A program made the position numbers and the translations under genes. Below are positions 24,208-34,469 of a DNA stretch of 64,000 nt, piece after piece. Positions within the stretch are counted from its first letter, which is position 1. Every line of letters starts with the position of its first letter. Under the pieces are notes generated by a model. It did no database searches, was not told the DNA's origin, and saw only the letters and a list, made by a program, of their open reading frames with translations. This DNA comes from Cristatella mucedo (taxonomy: Eukaryota; Bryozoa; Phylactolaemata; Cristatellidae): positions 6,204,501 through 6,268,500 of the forward strand of contig WPIO01000003.1 of assembly GCA_009760855.2 (NCBI GenBank), read 5' to 3'.

Positions 24208-24754
24208 AGATTTTGAAGCACTGACTGAATGACAGGTCCATCCCCACCCTTGCACTTTTTAGATTACAACTAAGAAAAATAAAATCGAGGAACGTGAACA
24301 GTAGCTAATAGAATGCAGCTTAAAATTATTACACCACTGTTCATCACTGTTCATCGCACTTAAGACTTACTGAAGGCCACATCGATGCATTTTTTCCAAG
24401 GCCGAGTCCTAGTTCTATGGTGAAATATTGTAATCAATTATAATATTATAATATAAATATAATAAAAATAATTACAAAATAAATCATGTATAATTATAAA
24501 TAAATAAAATAATATAAAATAAAGAGTATAATCTTCGAATCGTAAGTTAGCTAAAGTATTCCGGTAATCATTTATGGAGACATGCAGATCAGAATTACTT
24601 AATAACAATACTGTGTGTGCTCTAGTAACAGCATGTACTGTGCGGCACATAAAAGCACAAACAAGACGAATCACATGAATCCACAAAATTCTTTGATAAA
24701 TGTATGAGTTATTTGCTTGTTTTTAAATTTTTTCGAGTGTGGGCATATCGTTAT

Positions 24755-25790
24755 GTCAGTCGGAAGAAAGTTCTAGGTTTAGCTATCATACGTACTAAAA
24801 GCATGGTCTCCAAAGGATATTAGGCTCTTAGGAATATAGGTATACGATCTGATTCACAAAAGCTGGCGTTACAATGCCTGACACGGTAGCCGAGCAGATC
24901 TGATATGTGGGCTGGTGTCAAAGAATGAAGGAACCAAAAAGTGTTTGACAGAACCTCAAAGTCAAGGCATTACTTGACTAGGAGCCAGTGCAGGTCAGCT
25001 AAAATTAGTGTAAAGTAGCAACTTTGAAGCTCACGACAGGCAAGACTTGCTTCAGAGTTTGGCAAGAGGTGTGAGTGCAAGGTCACTCAGGCTGTAAGAC
25101 CAGCAAACAGTAAGTTGCCGGAGTAGAGTCCGGATATTGCTAATCCATGCACAAATTTATATGTAATCCCTGTCCCAATAAGTCGCATTTTAGCTATTTA
25201 ATTGAGCTAAAAGTAGGCAAGCGTATTTATAATAATACAGATAATTCACTAGTATAGTGCACTAAGAAAATAAATGTCTATTCAGGAGGTTCACTCACAC
25301 CACGACCTTGGTCGGGGCGCACCACAGCCGCTGGGCCAAACCAGTAACACACATGACTGCAGAGCAGATGCGGTTGTCCAATGACATATCTCTTAGAAAT
25401 AAGACACCTATATTTAGTGCAGATTCCAAAGGCACTGTGCTAGCAGAGCCAGTTTGAGCGTTAGGTTTTTTAAGCTCTGAATCACACTTGGTTTGCCTAT
25501 AAATAGTGAGTTTATTTTTTCATCATTAAATATAAAACCGTCTGCTGCCGTCCGCATGCTAATGTCGTCGATACATGCAGCAAGTGTGTATAGTGAAATT
25601 GAAGTGCTGAAGCCCAGTGAGGGATCAATGCGATGGTAAAACTAAGTGTGATATGCATTTAAATGAAAGCCTAGAGTGTACCTGGGAATCACTCTGTCAC
25701 GATAGGATGATCTTTGCGTTCACATCAATTCTCTGGGGGCTGCCACTAAGATAGGACCTTAACCATTACAGTGCCGTATGATCAGGTGGG
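24755..25790 (-). mobile_element. LINE family 1, old copy split by a SINE
   Basis: Minus-strand RT C-terminal and central regions without a 3' tail, interrupted at about 25228-25350 by a SINE. The sequence on either side (AGCTAAAAGTAGGCA and AAGACACCTATATTTAGTGC) is contiguous in intact copies, so the SINE came later. Abuts a second copy of the same family at 25.8 kb. Confidence 0.75.
25228..25350 (-). mobile_element. SINE with LINE-type tail, copy 3 (nested)
   Basis: Minus strand: GGTTTGGCCCAGCGGCTGTGG head, CGCCCCGACCAAGGTCGTGG, degraded tail with AATAGACATTTATTTTC and GTGCACTATAC. Inserted in an older family 1 LINE. Confidence 0.65.
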
Positions 25791-25794
25791 GTAA

Positions 25795-27195
25795 TAATAA
25801 TAGGAATAACAATGCACTTGATAAAGCTCCCTTAGAGAACTTAATCTCTTTCTAGACGCTTTACATTTGCTGCAAAGGGAAATGCAATTTAATGGTGAGT
25901 AAAATCATGCTTGATCAACAAACAAAATAAATAAAATGGTCATGGGTGACATGCACAGGGTCAGCATGCAAATGTGGTTAGTGGCAGCATGCACATTGTC
26001 AGCACTCATAAGCACATGAAGGACGAATCACAGGGACCCACTAAATGCTGTCCTAAATAGGTGAGTTTTTTAATTCTGTTTAAATGTAGTCAGGTCATGG
26101 GATGTTCTGAAGTAGGTTGGGAGGGAGCTCCAGGCTTTGGGAGCATACGAACTAAATGCACGGTCTCGAAAGGATTTAAGGTTTGTACGGAGTATTTGTA
26201 GACTGTTGGATTTCGAAAAGTGGGTGGTACGATGCTTGGCCTGATGGGGGAGTATATCTGAGAGATAAGCTGGAGCCAAAGAATGAAATGACCTCAAAGT
26301 GGGCGACAAAACCATGAAGTCAATGCGTTGCTTGACTTATAGCCAGTGCAGGTCGGCGAGAAGTGGAGTAATATGGCAACTGCGACGCTCACCACAGACA
26401 AGCCTAGCTGTGGAGTTTTGCACCAGCTGCAATCGCCTGATCCCACGTGCAGGTAGGCCCGGGAGAAGTGAGTTGCAGAAGTCGAGACGGGATGACACGA
26501 ATGCATGGACCAACTGAGATGTGGTATCCTTTTTTACACAAGCCCGAGTTTAAGCAGAGTTATGAAGCTGAAAATAGGCAGATTTGACTGTGGAGCTGAT
26601 ATCGTCGTCTAACGAGAGGTCGTTTTAGAATATGACACCTAGATTTCGTGCTTATTCAGCTTGAGATATGCTGGCAGAGCCAATTTTTAGTGTCAGCCTT
26701 TCCAATTTGGGAATCACACTGGGTTTGCCCACAACTACTAAGTTAGTTTTATTGTCATTTAGTTTTAGTAAATTTGCTGCCATCCATGTGCGGATGTCAT
26801 AAATACATGAAGCAAGTGAGTTGAGAGAATTTGAGGTGCTCGAAGGCTGGGAGGGATCAAAGCAAAGGTACGACTGAGTGTCATCCCCATAGAAGTGAAA
26901 GCCTAGATTGTGCTTGGCAATCACATCAGCAAGAGGGAGAGTATAAACCGTGAAAAGAACTGGACCTAGCACGGAGCCCTGAGGTACTCCATATTTCAGA
27001 GGTACTTCAGATGATCTTTGTCCATTCACGTCAATACTGTGTTGTCTCCTACTGAGATAGGACCTGAACCACTGCAGAGCAGTGCCAGTGATGCCCAGGC
27101 GAGATGATAGGAGCTCTAGAAGATGAATAGAGGTGAAATGCTGTCAAGAATGCCTTAGTTGTCGATAGTATGAAAAGCTGCCGAAAGATCATAAC
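25795..27195 (-). mobile_element. LINE family 1, 5'-truncated copy with near-complete RT
   Basis: Starts at an AT-rich tail, then tail hairpin, 3' UTR and RT ORF on the minus strand. Reading gives LGITGTALQWF, GVPQGSVLGPVLFTVYTLPL, the catalytic box as YGDDTQSYL (A changed to G), KLNDNKTNLVVVGKPS and ASISQAE. An uninterrupted frame of about 125 codons remains at 26652-27029. Among the copies here it has the longest clean RT core, but it has no N-terminal or endonuclease region. It lies in sense orientation within the gene B intron. Confidence 0.88.
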
Positions 27196-27204
27196 GAACA
27201 AATA

Positions 27205-27945
27205 TTTCCTGACGTAAGCGTAGTAGTTGCCACATCACACCACTTGTCGTCCACCCGAAGTGGCTTCGAGTCCATCAATGCATTGACGGTTAAGGTGCTC
27301 GCCCCGACCAAGGTCTGACTGAGGTCGTGGGCTCGAGCCCCGAGGCATATGTGAAGCGCCTGAATAGAGATTAAGTTCTCTTGGGGCGCTACATGAATGA
27401 AATGAATTATATATTTGTTATCGACTTCAAGCATTGTCTTCAACTTTTTTCACTTTCAAGTCCCTTCATTCTTTGGCTACTGCCAACCTATCACATCGAC
27501 TCACTCACTAGGCTAAATACCGCACTACCCACTTTTCGGAATCGAACTGTTTACCAATACCTTGTGAAAATTCCAAATCCTTTCGATGCCTTACCTTTAA
27601 TTCGTATGCTCCCATAGCCTGGGACTCACTCCCAACTTGCCTCACTAGATCTCTCGACCTGACCACATCAAAAAAGAAACACAAAACTTACCTATTTATC
27701 ACAGCATTTAGTGGATGCCTGCGATTTTTCCTTTATGTGAGTGTGCATGATGATATTGTGCATGCTGCAACTAACCATACATACATGCTAGCCCTGTGTA
27801 TGTCACCCCCCTAACCAAGTTATTCTTGTTGCTTATTGAGCATGCTACCACTAACCAATCCATCGTGCTTCCTTTGCATCAACTGAAGTGGATAGACAGT
27901 TAGTCCACCGAGGGTGCTTTATCAAATGTATTATTATTATTATAG
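27205..27945 (+). mobile_element. LINE family 1, 3' copy split by a SINE
   Basis: Plus strand. The sequence equivalent to HITPLL...LHWLPVKQRIDF is cut at about 27287 by a SINE and resumes at 27421 with TCGACTTCAAG, then the LAPAYLSD-type region, 3' UTR and (TTA)n end at 27930-27945. Confidence 0.78.
27288..27412 (+). mobile_element. SINE with LINE-type tail, copy 4 (nested)
   Basis: GGTTAAGGTGCTCGCCCCGA, GGTCTGACTGAGGTCGTGG, B-box-like GGGCTCGAGCCCC, then the tail GAAGCGCCTGAATAGAG, AAGTTCTCTTGGGGCGCTAC and ATGAATGAA. The first part of the tRNA-like head is missing. Inserted in a family 1 LINE, with GATTGACTTC-like sequence on both sides. Confidence 0.8.
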
Positions 27946-27957
27946 TAAGCAAATATA

Positions 27958-28905
27958 CTCTACCTAAGTGTGCATTCCTAAGTATGTCTTTATATACCAG
28001 TAGCAATGCTAACTCTGTGGATTTATCAGCTCTAAAACCAGACAAGAACTTACTATTAAAATGAATTATTTTATACTATCAAGGTGTGAAATTTCAATAT
28101 ATGAGTTCAGCTGATGTGCCATAGCTCGTTCCAGTGTCTTTGATAGGAATAAAAGAAGGGAGACTGGGTGAAAGTTGCATAAGTTCTCTTGGTCTAGTGT
28201 TGCTTTATTGAGTAGTTAGCTGTCTAAAGTCTTTTTGAGAGGCTCTGGGACGTGACCTGGGCTAATGACTTAGTTGTGACATTAGCTATTTATGGCAGCA
28301 GCAATGTGCATTTTAGAAGCAGGGCAGCGAGAATGGGGTCTAGAAGACTGATTGTCTTTTTTGATTGGGGTGTTAACTTCAAGACGAGGTCACAAGTGGC
28401 CTCCTTAAAAATAGACTTTGAAGTGCTGCATGGAATTGAGGGACGAGAATCCTGGGGAGACGCTTTTGCCCTATGAATGAACTCCCTGATCTTGCCTTTC
28501 TTTTTGACATAAAACCTTGTAGAGCAAATTTCTAGCAACTCACAAGGATCATTAGCTAAGGCACTAACCTGGGAGCGGTTACAGAGATGTTTAATCGTCG
28601 ACAACTGTCTTTTTGGATTGTTCATCCATGATCCAAAAATGTTTCGTAGATGTTAGAAATATTACCGTGTGCTAGGATCGATCGGTACAACCTTACAGCA
28701 GCCCTCGAATGCCTTTCTACGGTTAGTCAGTCCTGATCTTGTGTATATTTTTCAAGCTTGAGCTTACTAGATAAAGATAGCTTAATTTCTGTGGTAAACT
28801 ATGGGCCGTTCGGGCGAGGGGTCACAGTGCGCTTAGTCAAAGTTGCATACTCGTCGAGCATATCTGCCAGTGTCGTGTTCTAGCTATCGACCAATGATGA
28901 CAGAT
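27958..28905 (-). mobile_element. LINE family 1, RT N-terminal and linker fragment
   Basis: Minus strand. From high to low coordinates it reads the endonuclease-RT linker (frame 28625-28290, with NNPKRQLSTIKHLCNRS, GKIREFIHRAKASPQDSRPS and FKEATCDLVLKL), then the region before RT, then SGFRADKSTELALLLVYKD near 28040. The 3' half is missing, so this is an internal fragment and not a normal 5' truncation. It lies head to tail against the previous plus-strand copy, sharing the TTA-rich junction at 27945. Confidence 0.75.
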
Positions 28906-29025
28906 CGGAAGGAGGACTAAGTAGCAGTGGCAAGGCAGATATTTTGCACCGACAGCATCAACGTCAACTGTCCTTTAATTTCGCGATTCACACGTGATCT
29001 AAGATGACGAGGAGACCACACGCTG

Positions 29026-29045
29026 GCACACACACACACACACAA
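29026..29045. repeat. (CA)n microsatellite
   Basis: Short CA run about 150 bases downstream (minus strand) of the donor of the gene B exon at 29193. Confidence 0.85.
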
Positions 29046-29192
29046 ATACCCTAGGAAGCATGCAACATTTAGTCAGGGATGGTAAAAAATCGTCTAACGT
29101 GTCAGCTGGTGATTATATGAGTTGCAATGAAATAAGTTCATGTATAGACTACTACAGACTCATTAGACATAGATGTTTTGTTCCTCACTTAC

Positions 29193-29296
29193 CACCGTCC
29201 GCAATATACTACGTTCTGTAGCAAAATGACCCGTGCCGTGCCGAGCCACTTTACTCTGAGGACAGTGTCAGATGCAAGCTTAGCATACGTTGCCTC
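29193..29296 (-). CDS. Gene B exon (n-2): F-T-K-like strand region of CTHRC1-like domain
   Basis: This 104-base exon runs from a CTTTTAG acceptor to a strong GTAAGT donor, in at phase 0 and out at phase 2. It reads EATYAKLASDTVLRV, then WLGTARV, then VVYCGR, and ends with TG, the first two bases of a Trp codon. The pattern matches SVTFNKTRSDTALRI...CGRY of gene A and VVTYSKLSDTSGLHL...CCRW of gene C. Its acceptor is at the same codon and phase as in both paralogues, which strongly supports it although the next exon is 8.1 kb away. The equivalent of gene A exon 4 should lie upstream, above 29300, but no convincing one was found. Confidence 0.88.
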
Positions 29297-30569
29297 CTAA
29301 AAGTATCGAAACCAGAGAAATCAAATAAAATGTGCTGAATATGCTGCGGGTATACTTCGATGCCCAGTTCGTTACGATAACTATATAGGCATCGTTTGCT
29401 GATCATGATCCACATCTCAGTTCAAATGATTCATTGCATTACATGACATTCGACAAAATATATGTAGGCTTTTAAATTATAGTGCATGCATTCCATTAAG
29501 TGCGCCACTGTGTAGTCCTTCCTTAAACATTAGTGGCTTGCAAATTACGATCTAACCGAACAGTCTTGGAAAATTCACGCTGGTTTTTATTCTAATACGA
29601 GCATGTAATCAATAGTATTTCATCAGCACCTTTTTAGGTTGCAGGTACTAAGTGGCTGACTTTGATTGCTTGGTTCATGGTTTCAAAATGAAACTGGAAG
29701 ATTTCATATTTCTGTTCTCTGATGAAACTGGATGAGTAGGTTGCACTCTCTTTTCTAAATCTCGTGAAGTACTTATATTTAAAAGCTAACTGCATAAGCT
29801 GCATCGAAGGAATGAAAATGAAATTTGCTACTAGAAGAGCATCCATAGAAGGACAGTCACAACTTTAAGATTGAATTTGCACTGCTAAGGATAATTTGAA
29901 AGCAAAGTTTCCAAATATCTGGATGGCCCTCAACATGAGAGAATATTTAAGTATCCTGGATAATCTCCTAGCTTTAAGAGAAATAAATATTTTCTCTATA
30001 ATTGATGTGGTAATGGAAGACTGCTGTAATTTTTTACGATGCAGCTGCGTCAAATGTCGCGACGTCATTTAATTAAAGCGGTATAATTCCTAAAAATATT
30101 ATTTTAGAATAATTCAATTTAGGTTTGATGAGTAGTTTATAAAGTATCACTATGGACATTTTTACTAAGAGAACATGAAACTTCCTAACAAGTAAAAAAA
30201 AAATAATAATGTAAAATGTATGATAGTTATTATTTATTATCGTTATCTTAGATTTGGAAAATTATTATTATAGAGGATCAATTACCGTTTGAGTTAATCA
30301 AATCGTTGTTCTATGCATTTTAATATGCAACATTGGAAGTATGTCAACTAATTAGTAATTACACGAAAATTAACTAGCTGATGATGGGGGGTAAATTGCA
30401 ACATGCTCGACGACATTTGAAAAAGTTATGCGGACAAAAAGAGGTTATTTCTGATAGTAGCAATCTAAAATAGTTGTTTATCCAATCAGGTAGCTAGTTG
30501 CAGCTAAACCTGTTAGTAATGACTATGAAAGCTCTATTCAAGCCAAAGGTCTTCTGCAGCATATAGTGA

Positions 30570-30608
30570 GCTCACTAGCTTTATCAAGTGCATTATTATT
30601 ATTATTAC
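30570..30608 (+). mobile_element. LINE tail fragment
   Basis: CTTTATCAAGTGCATTATTA is the last part of the family 1 tail with its (TTA)n run. Nothing else of the element remains. Confidence 0.55.
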
Positions 30609-30750
30609 TGGAAATCTGGCCGCCCAGCCGAAGTTTGCCTTAATACGAAAGGTATGGTAATGCCAAAATTATCAAGTAGTCGAGCAAATCTCCGGTCTGC
30701 CGTTTTCCCCATACAATTGTAACATATAACTTATATAAACATATTATATG

Positions 30751-30769
30751 TTATATATATATATATATT
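30751..30769. repeat. (TA)n microsatellite
   Basis: TA run within AT-rich intergenic DNA between genes A and B. Confidence 0.85.
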
Positions 30770-32739
30770 TGTTTATATAGATTGTAATACACCTGTACAG
30801 TTGACTCCGCTTTTAAAAATACGCTCGAGTCGGTAAATGGCCTTTCTTATAGGCCTAGTATTTCTATAAGTGGAGTGAGACTTAAGTTATAGTAAATCTG
30901 GGAAGCGAAACTTCTATTCTTATAAACGGAGTACTCTAATATCCGATATTCTTATGCACGGAATCGACTGTAGATATAATTTTGAGAGACTCTATTCTGC
31001 AAATTAACATTCGCTTTGGCATCTCAATACCATGACTGACCCACTTTGGAAGCAGGTATCTCTATTAGCAGGTAATAATACGTCTGTCTATAAATGTTTG
31101 CACACAAAAACATTTAACTCGCGACACGCTTGACAATTCTTTTGATGGTGCTCTCATAACTACGTGGATTTAGCTGCACTATTTGTACCAAACTACCTGA
31201 ACCCAAAAAATAAAGTATACATTGTAAACTAGAATGGCTATTGAGACATATGCTGCAAATTAATGATGGAATCTTAGTGCCGGAATTTAAAATCGACTAC
31301 CGGTGGGCCGAGTTAGAAGCGGATAAAGAGCCATAGCTACTACTCCCAACTTAGAGTGAGAAATAAAGGATTGACATCTCCATTAGTAAAAGCTGCTATG
31401 TAAATCTCAGCTAAGATAAAGGGGAATCTTGGTAGAATGTGTCGTGACTGCTTCGGAATTGTGGAAAAAGAGTAGACACGTCGGACATGCGGAGACCAAG
31501 CAGCTATTGCCATTGGTCTTAGAACGTGCAAAATTGTGACAACTATCCTACAGATTCGGCCAAGGTTGGCTGGTTTAAGCCAAATGTGTTGGCAATGAGA
31601 TAGTTTTCCTGGCTGTAAATTAATATTTGTTCTGTTCTAGTTAAGCGAGATGGGTGTTTGGCTATATGCTTAATGTTGAAATAACTATAAAGCAGTTGTA
31701 GAGTTATTAAAAGCTCGAATGAAATTTCAGTATCGATATAGTGGTAAAAATTGCATTGTTCCACAAAATTCTTTCAGTGAGTTAAACGTTATAGAATCCG
31801 TAGAGCACGAGAACGTGTTACTAACTTTCGAGACCTATTAGCACGAGGAAGCTGAATGCGCATGTAATTACTATGGATGACGGAGATCAAGCTTGTCAGA
31901 CTGGTGCGAACAATACGAATAGAGTGACGAGTCGTGGAACTTATTCAAAAATCACAGTAAGCGTCCAAATTTACGCTTTCGAATACATTCAATCAGCTAT
32001 AGTTACATGTCAAGCTACCCATATGCTATAGCAATGACAACATTAACTCCCATTTTACTCTATCTTCTAAAGAGAAAAAAAGTCTTATTTCGGTATAGTT
32101 TACACCTTTGAATATTCGGTACAGTCAATAATTTAGTTGTTGTCCGAATAAGCCAGTTCTTACTATTCTAGGAATATAAATGCTCACTTCTGATCTATTC
32201 GGTTTTAATGTTCAGGAGGTGTGTTTTTAAATCAAGGATATAAAGAAGAGCCATTGACTAAACGGCTAAAAGGCTGCGGACTTTACAGCCCTAAAATACG
32301 CCAAAGGCTTATAATTTTTTATTTTCGTTAGTGGGAAATTTACATTTGAGGAAAGGGTAGCTATTTGAAACAGGTTAGTTATTTCAATTTTTAATATCTG
32401 ACGAGACCTCCTGTATTGTTTTAGCGAAGGCTTTGACGCTAAAAAGTTAAAAAAGTGCATCGTCAATATTTAATACGACATATCAGTATCGTGCTTCAAA
32501 TACGCGTCTGCATATGACCAGCCGATAGTCCATTTTCTTTTTAATGGTACAAGGGACTTGTCGTGCAGTACTTCACATCGAACCCAAGGCAAACGCTCAA
32601 ATAGTTCAGAATGAGACTGATCTATCATGTGGTTTGTCTAGCATTTACTGGCTAAGACATATCAGGTCCACCATGATGGTACAATGAAAGCTTCTTCAAT
32701 TTTTATCTCCTACGATCAGCGTTTCAATGTGGTTCTCTG

Positions 32740-32782
32740 TAGTTCCGGCTATGGCTACTATATAGTTCCGGCTATGGCTACT
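32740..32782. repeat. 23-base tandem duplication
   Basis: TAGTTCCGGCTATGGCTACT occurs twice, at 32740 and 32763, identical over 20 bases. A recent local duplication. Confidence 0.9.
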
Positions 32783-32888
32783 TGTAATTGGCCGATCGAA
32801 AACTCAGCTTTCTGCAAGATTTGAAATTAAAACCTTAGAGTCCAAATCCAGTCAAGTGCCAGGGTAACTTGGTGCCTAAAAGATCAAT

Positions 32889-32927
32889 TTCTTAGACTGC
32901 AAGGTTCTTAGACTGCAAGGTTCTTAG
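32889..32927. repeat. 17-base tandem duplication
   Basis: TTCTTAGACTGCAAGG occurs twice in a row, with a partial third unit. Confidence 0.9.
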
Positions 32928-33128
32928 GTTACTACAAAATGTGTGTACAAAGTTATTTTAAGTTAAGTGTTCACATGGCAAAACCACACCCATCGAATTA
33001 TTTGACACCGAGCATGTTCTTACATTTCAAATGTGCACATTCATGTAAATGGTTGGACAGAGCTACTCTACTTCATTTACAAAGAGTAGCTTTCAATACT
33101 GTATACCTAAATATACATGTATGTATAT

Positions 33129-33322
33129 TTATAAATATACATGTGTATATATACATAAGGATAGCTCACCTGTACTAGAAGCTTTAAACTGCTCATAGAC
33201 CCACATTGACCTGCTTGCACCCCAGCCGGTGAATGAGTCGCTCACGCCCCAGCCTGGACATGGTCCGACGACGATAGACACAGTGACGACGCCAGCTGGC
33301 AGACCGAGGCATACACCGTCCA
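33129..33322 (-). CDS. Gene A exon 6: C-terminal strand region of CTHRC1-like domain
   Basis: After a CGTTTCAG acceptor, two bases complete a Leu codon and the exon reads DGVCLGLPAG, VVGPCPGWG, TGWGASRS and MWVYEQF. These match the CTHRC1 end-of-domain blocks V-E-G-L-C-E-G, W-V-G-T-C, T-G-W-N-S and the final I-I-E-E strand. Reading through gives a stop at 33129-33131 after a Thr/Tyr-rich tail encoded by AT-rich microsatellite-like DNA, which looks non-functional. A strong donor (ACAG/GTGAGC, G at 33170) lies just after the last domain strand, in phase 1, so the true exon may end there with a short terminal exon further on. I did not find that exon. Confidence 0.9.
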
Positions 33323-34469
33323 CTGAAACGAGCGTTGATCATAAGCTATATCTGTCATAGATATTCACCTGAGAGTTTGCAATAAAATTCTAATGAAATT
33401 TCAATTCATCAGTTACAATAAAACGTGATTTTCATTGAGTTATATGGTAACTACTTTGGTCAACCTAAGAAGTTACTGCTTGCACGAGATTAATGTGCTA
33501 ACACTAAGATGCAAATATCACTTGATACTAATAATATCTTAACAGTGATTTTATTTATTTTTGAGGTCATCGTAACGATGATTAGCGATTTCCCAGAAGT
33601 GGAATCCCTGAGATGTATCTGGAAGCAATTTTGAAATACCCCATGTCACTTTTTTTCATGACCCCTCAAAGCCATGTATACCAGGTGGATTTAAAGCCGG
33701 GTTCACTAAAATCCAGAGTTAATAGTGAGCCAGCCTGGTTTTTCTCCTTTAAAATTCAAAGCTTAATGATACTGCATGGCTCAAACTGCTTGTCGGGGAG
33801 AATGGTATACAGAATTAAATGACTTTGTACAATCCCAACTACCTCAATATGCCAACAACCTGAAGAGTGTTTAGAACAAGCAATTGAATTTGCACGTTTA
33901 AATACGGGAGACACATATTAAAACTTGAAATATTAGAACAACATGAACTTTTAAAAAGCTGAAAGTAGGTATTCAAGTTGAAATGAGACGCCTATAATTT
34001 GTGTAAAACTTAGCAACTAGGCAAATTTGTCTACTTCGCAAATTTCACTTTCCACTAGTGCATCTCTGTTTCTGCCCACCAGTATTATCCCATCCTTTAA
34101 CGAACAGGGTATCTGGCTCAATTGCTACGGTGTTTGAAAAGCGCGTGCATAGCTATTAAGTTATCTTGGGGTGCGGTTACAATTAGGTATTGTTTCCTCT
34201 GTAATTTTCACTTGTTACAAATAAAGCAATGTATCGACTTCAATGTCACTGTCCCTAACTTTTAGGTCAACTGTCACTGACCATCAGATCCCTTCGTTTG
34301 ATTTCCTTCGCCTAGCAATCTGTACACTTCTTTCTCTCGTTTCGGCCGCATCACCTCCTATTCTGACTTGAGTCGTATGGTTATGCTTCTAATCAAGTTT
34401 GATTCATTTTAGACCTTACCTTCAGTTCGTGCTATGTTTACCTCCTAACACCAAAAGCTGACAGCACCT

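Larger units (their letters stand above)
20588..29296 (-). other. Gene B: CTHRC1-like paralogue, three 3' exons visible
   Basis: Three minus-strand exons (29296-29193, 21078-20972, 20847-20588) join in frame over 471 bases, 156 residues plus stop, and cover most of a CTHRC1-like domain. The 8.1-kb intron between the first two holds the solo LTR and a nested cluster of LINE and SINE copies; the second intron is 124 bases. Exons equivalent to gene A exons 1-4 were not found between 29.3 and 33.1 kb, so the gene is either incomplete or its N-terminus is too diverged to see. No stop or frameshift interrupts the visible exons, and all splice sites are canonical. That argues against a simple pseudogene. 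Confidence 0.8.
29297..33128. other. Between genes A and B: expected place of gene B 5' exons
   Basis: Apart from a LINE tail, a TA repeat and two short tandem duplications, nothing is recognised in 3.8 kb. No counterpart of gene A exons 1-4 was found for gene B. One weak candidate near 29.36 kb is listed as rejected. Confidence 0.45.

Noticed and set aside
29360-29420. Minus-strand KRCLYSYRNELGIE before a GTATAC, possible gene B counterpart of gene A exon 4
   Set aside because: An in-frame TGA lies about 20 codons upstream, the acceptor is poor, and the joined strand is one residue short relative to both paralogues.
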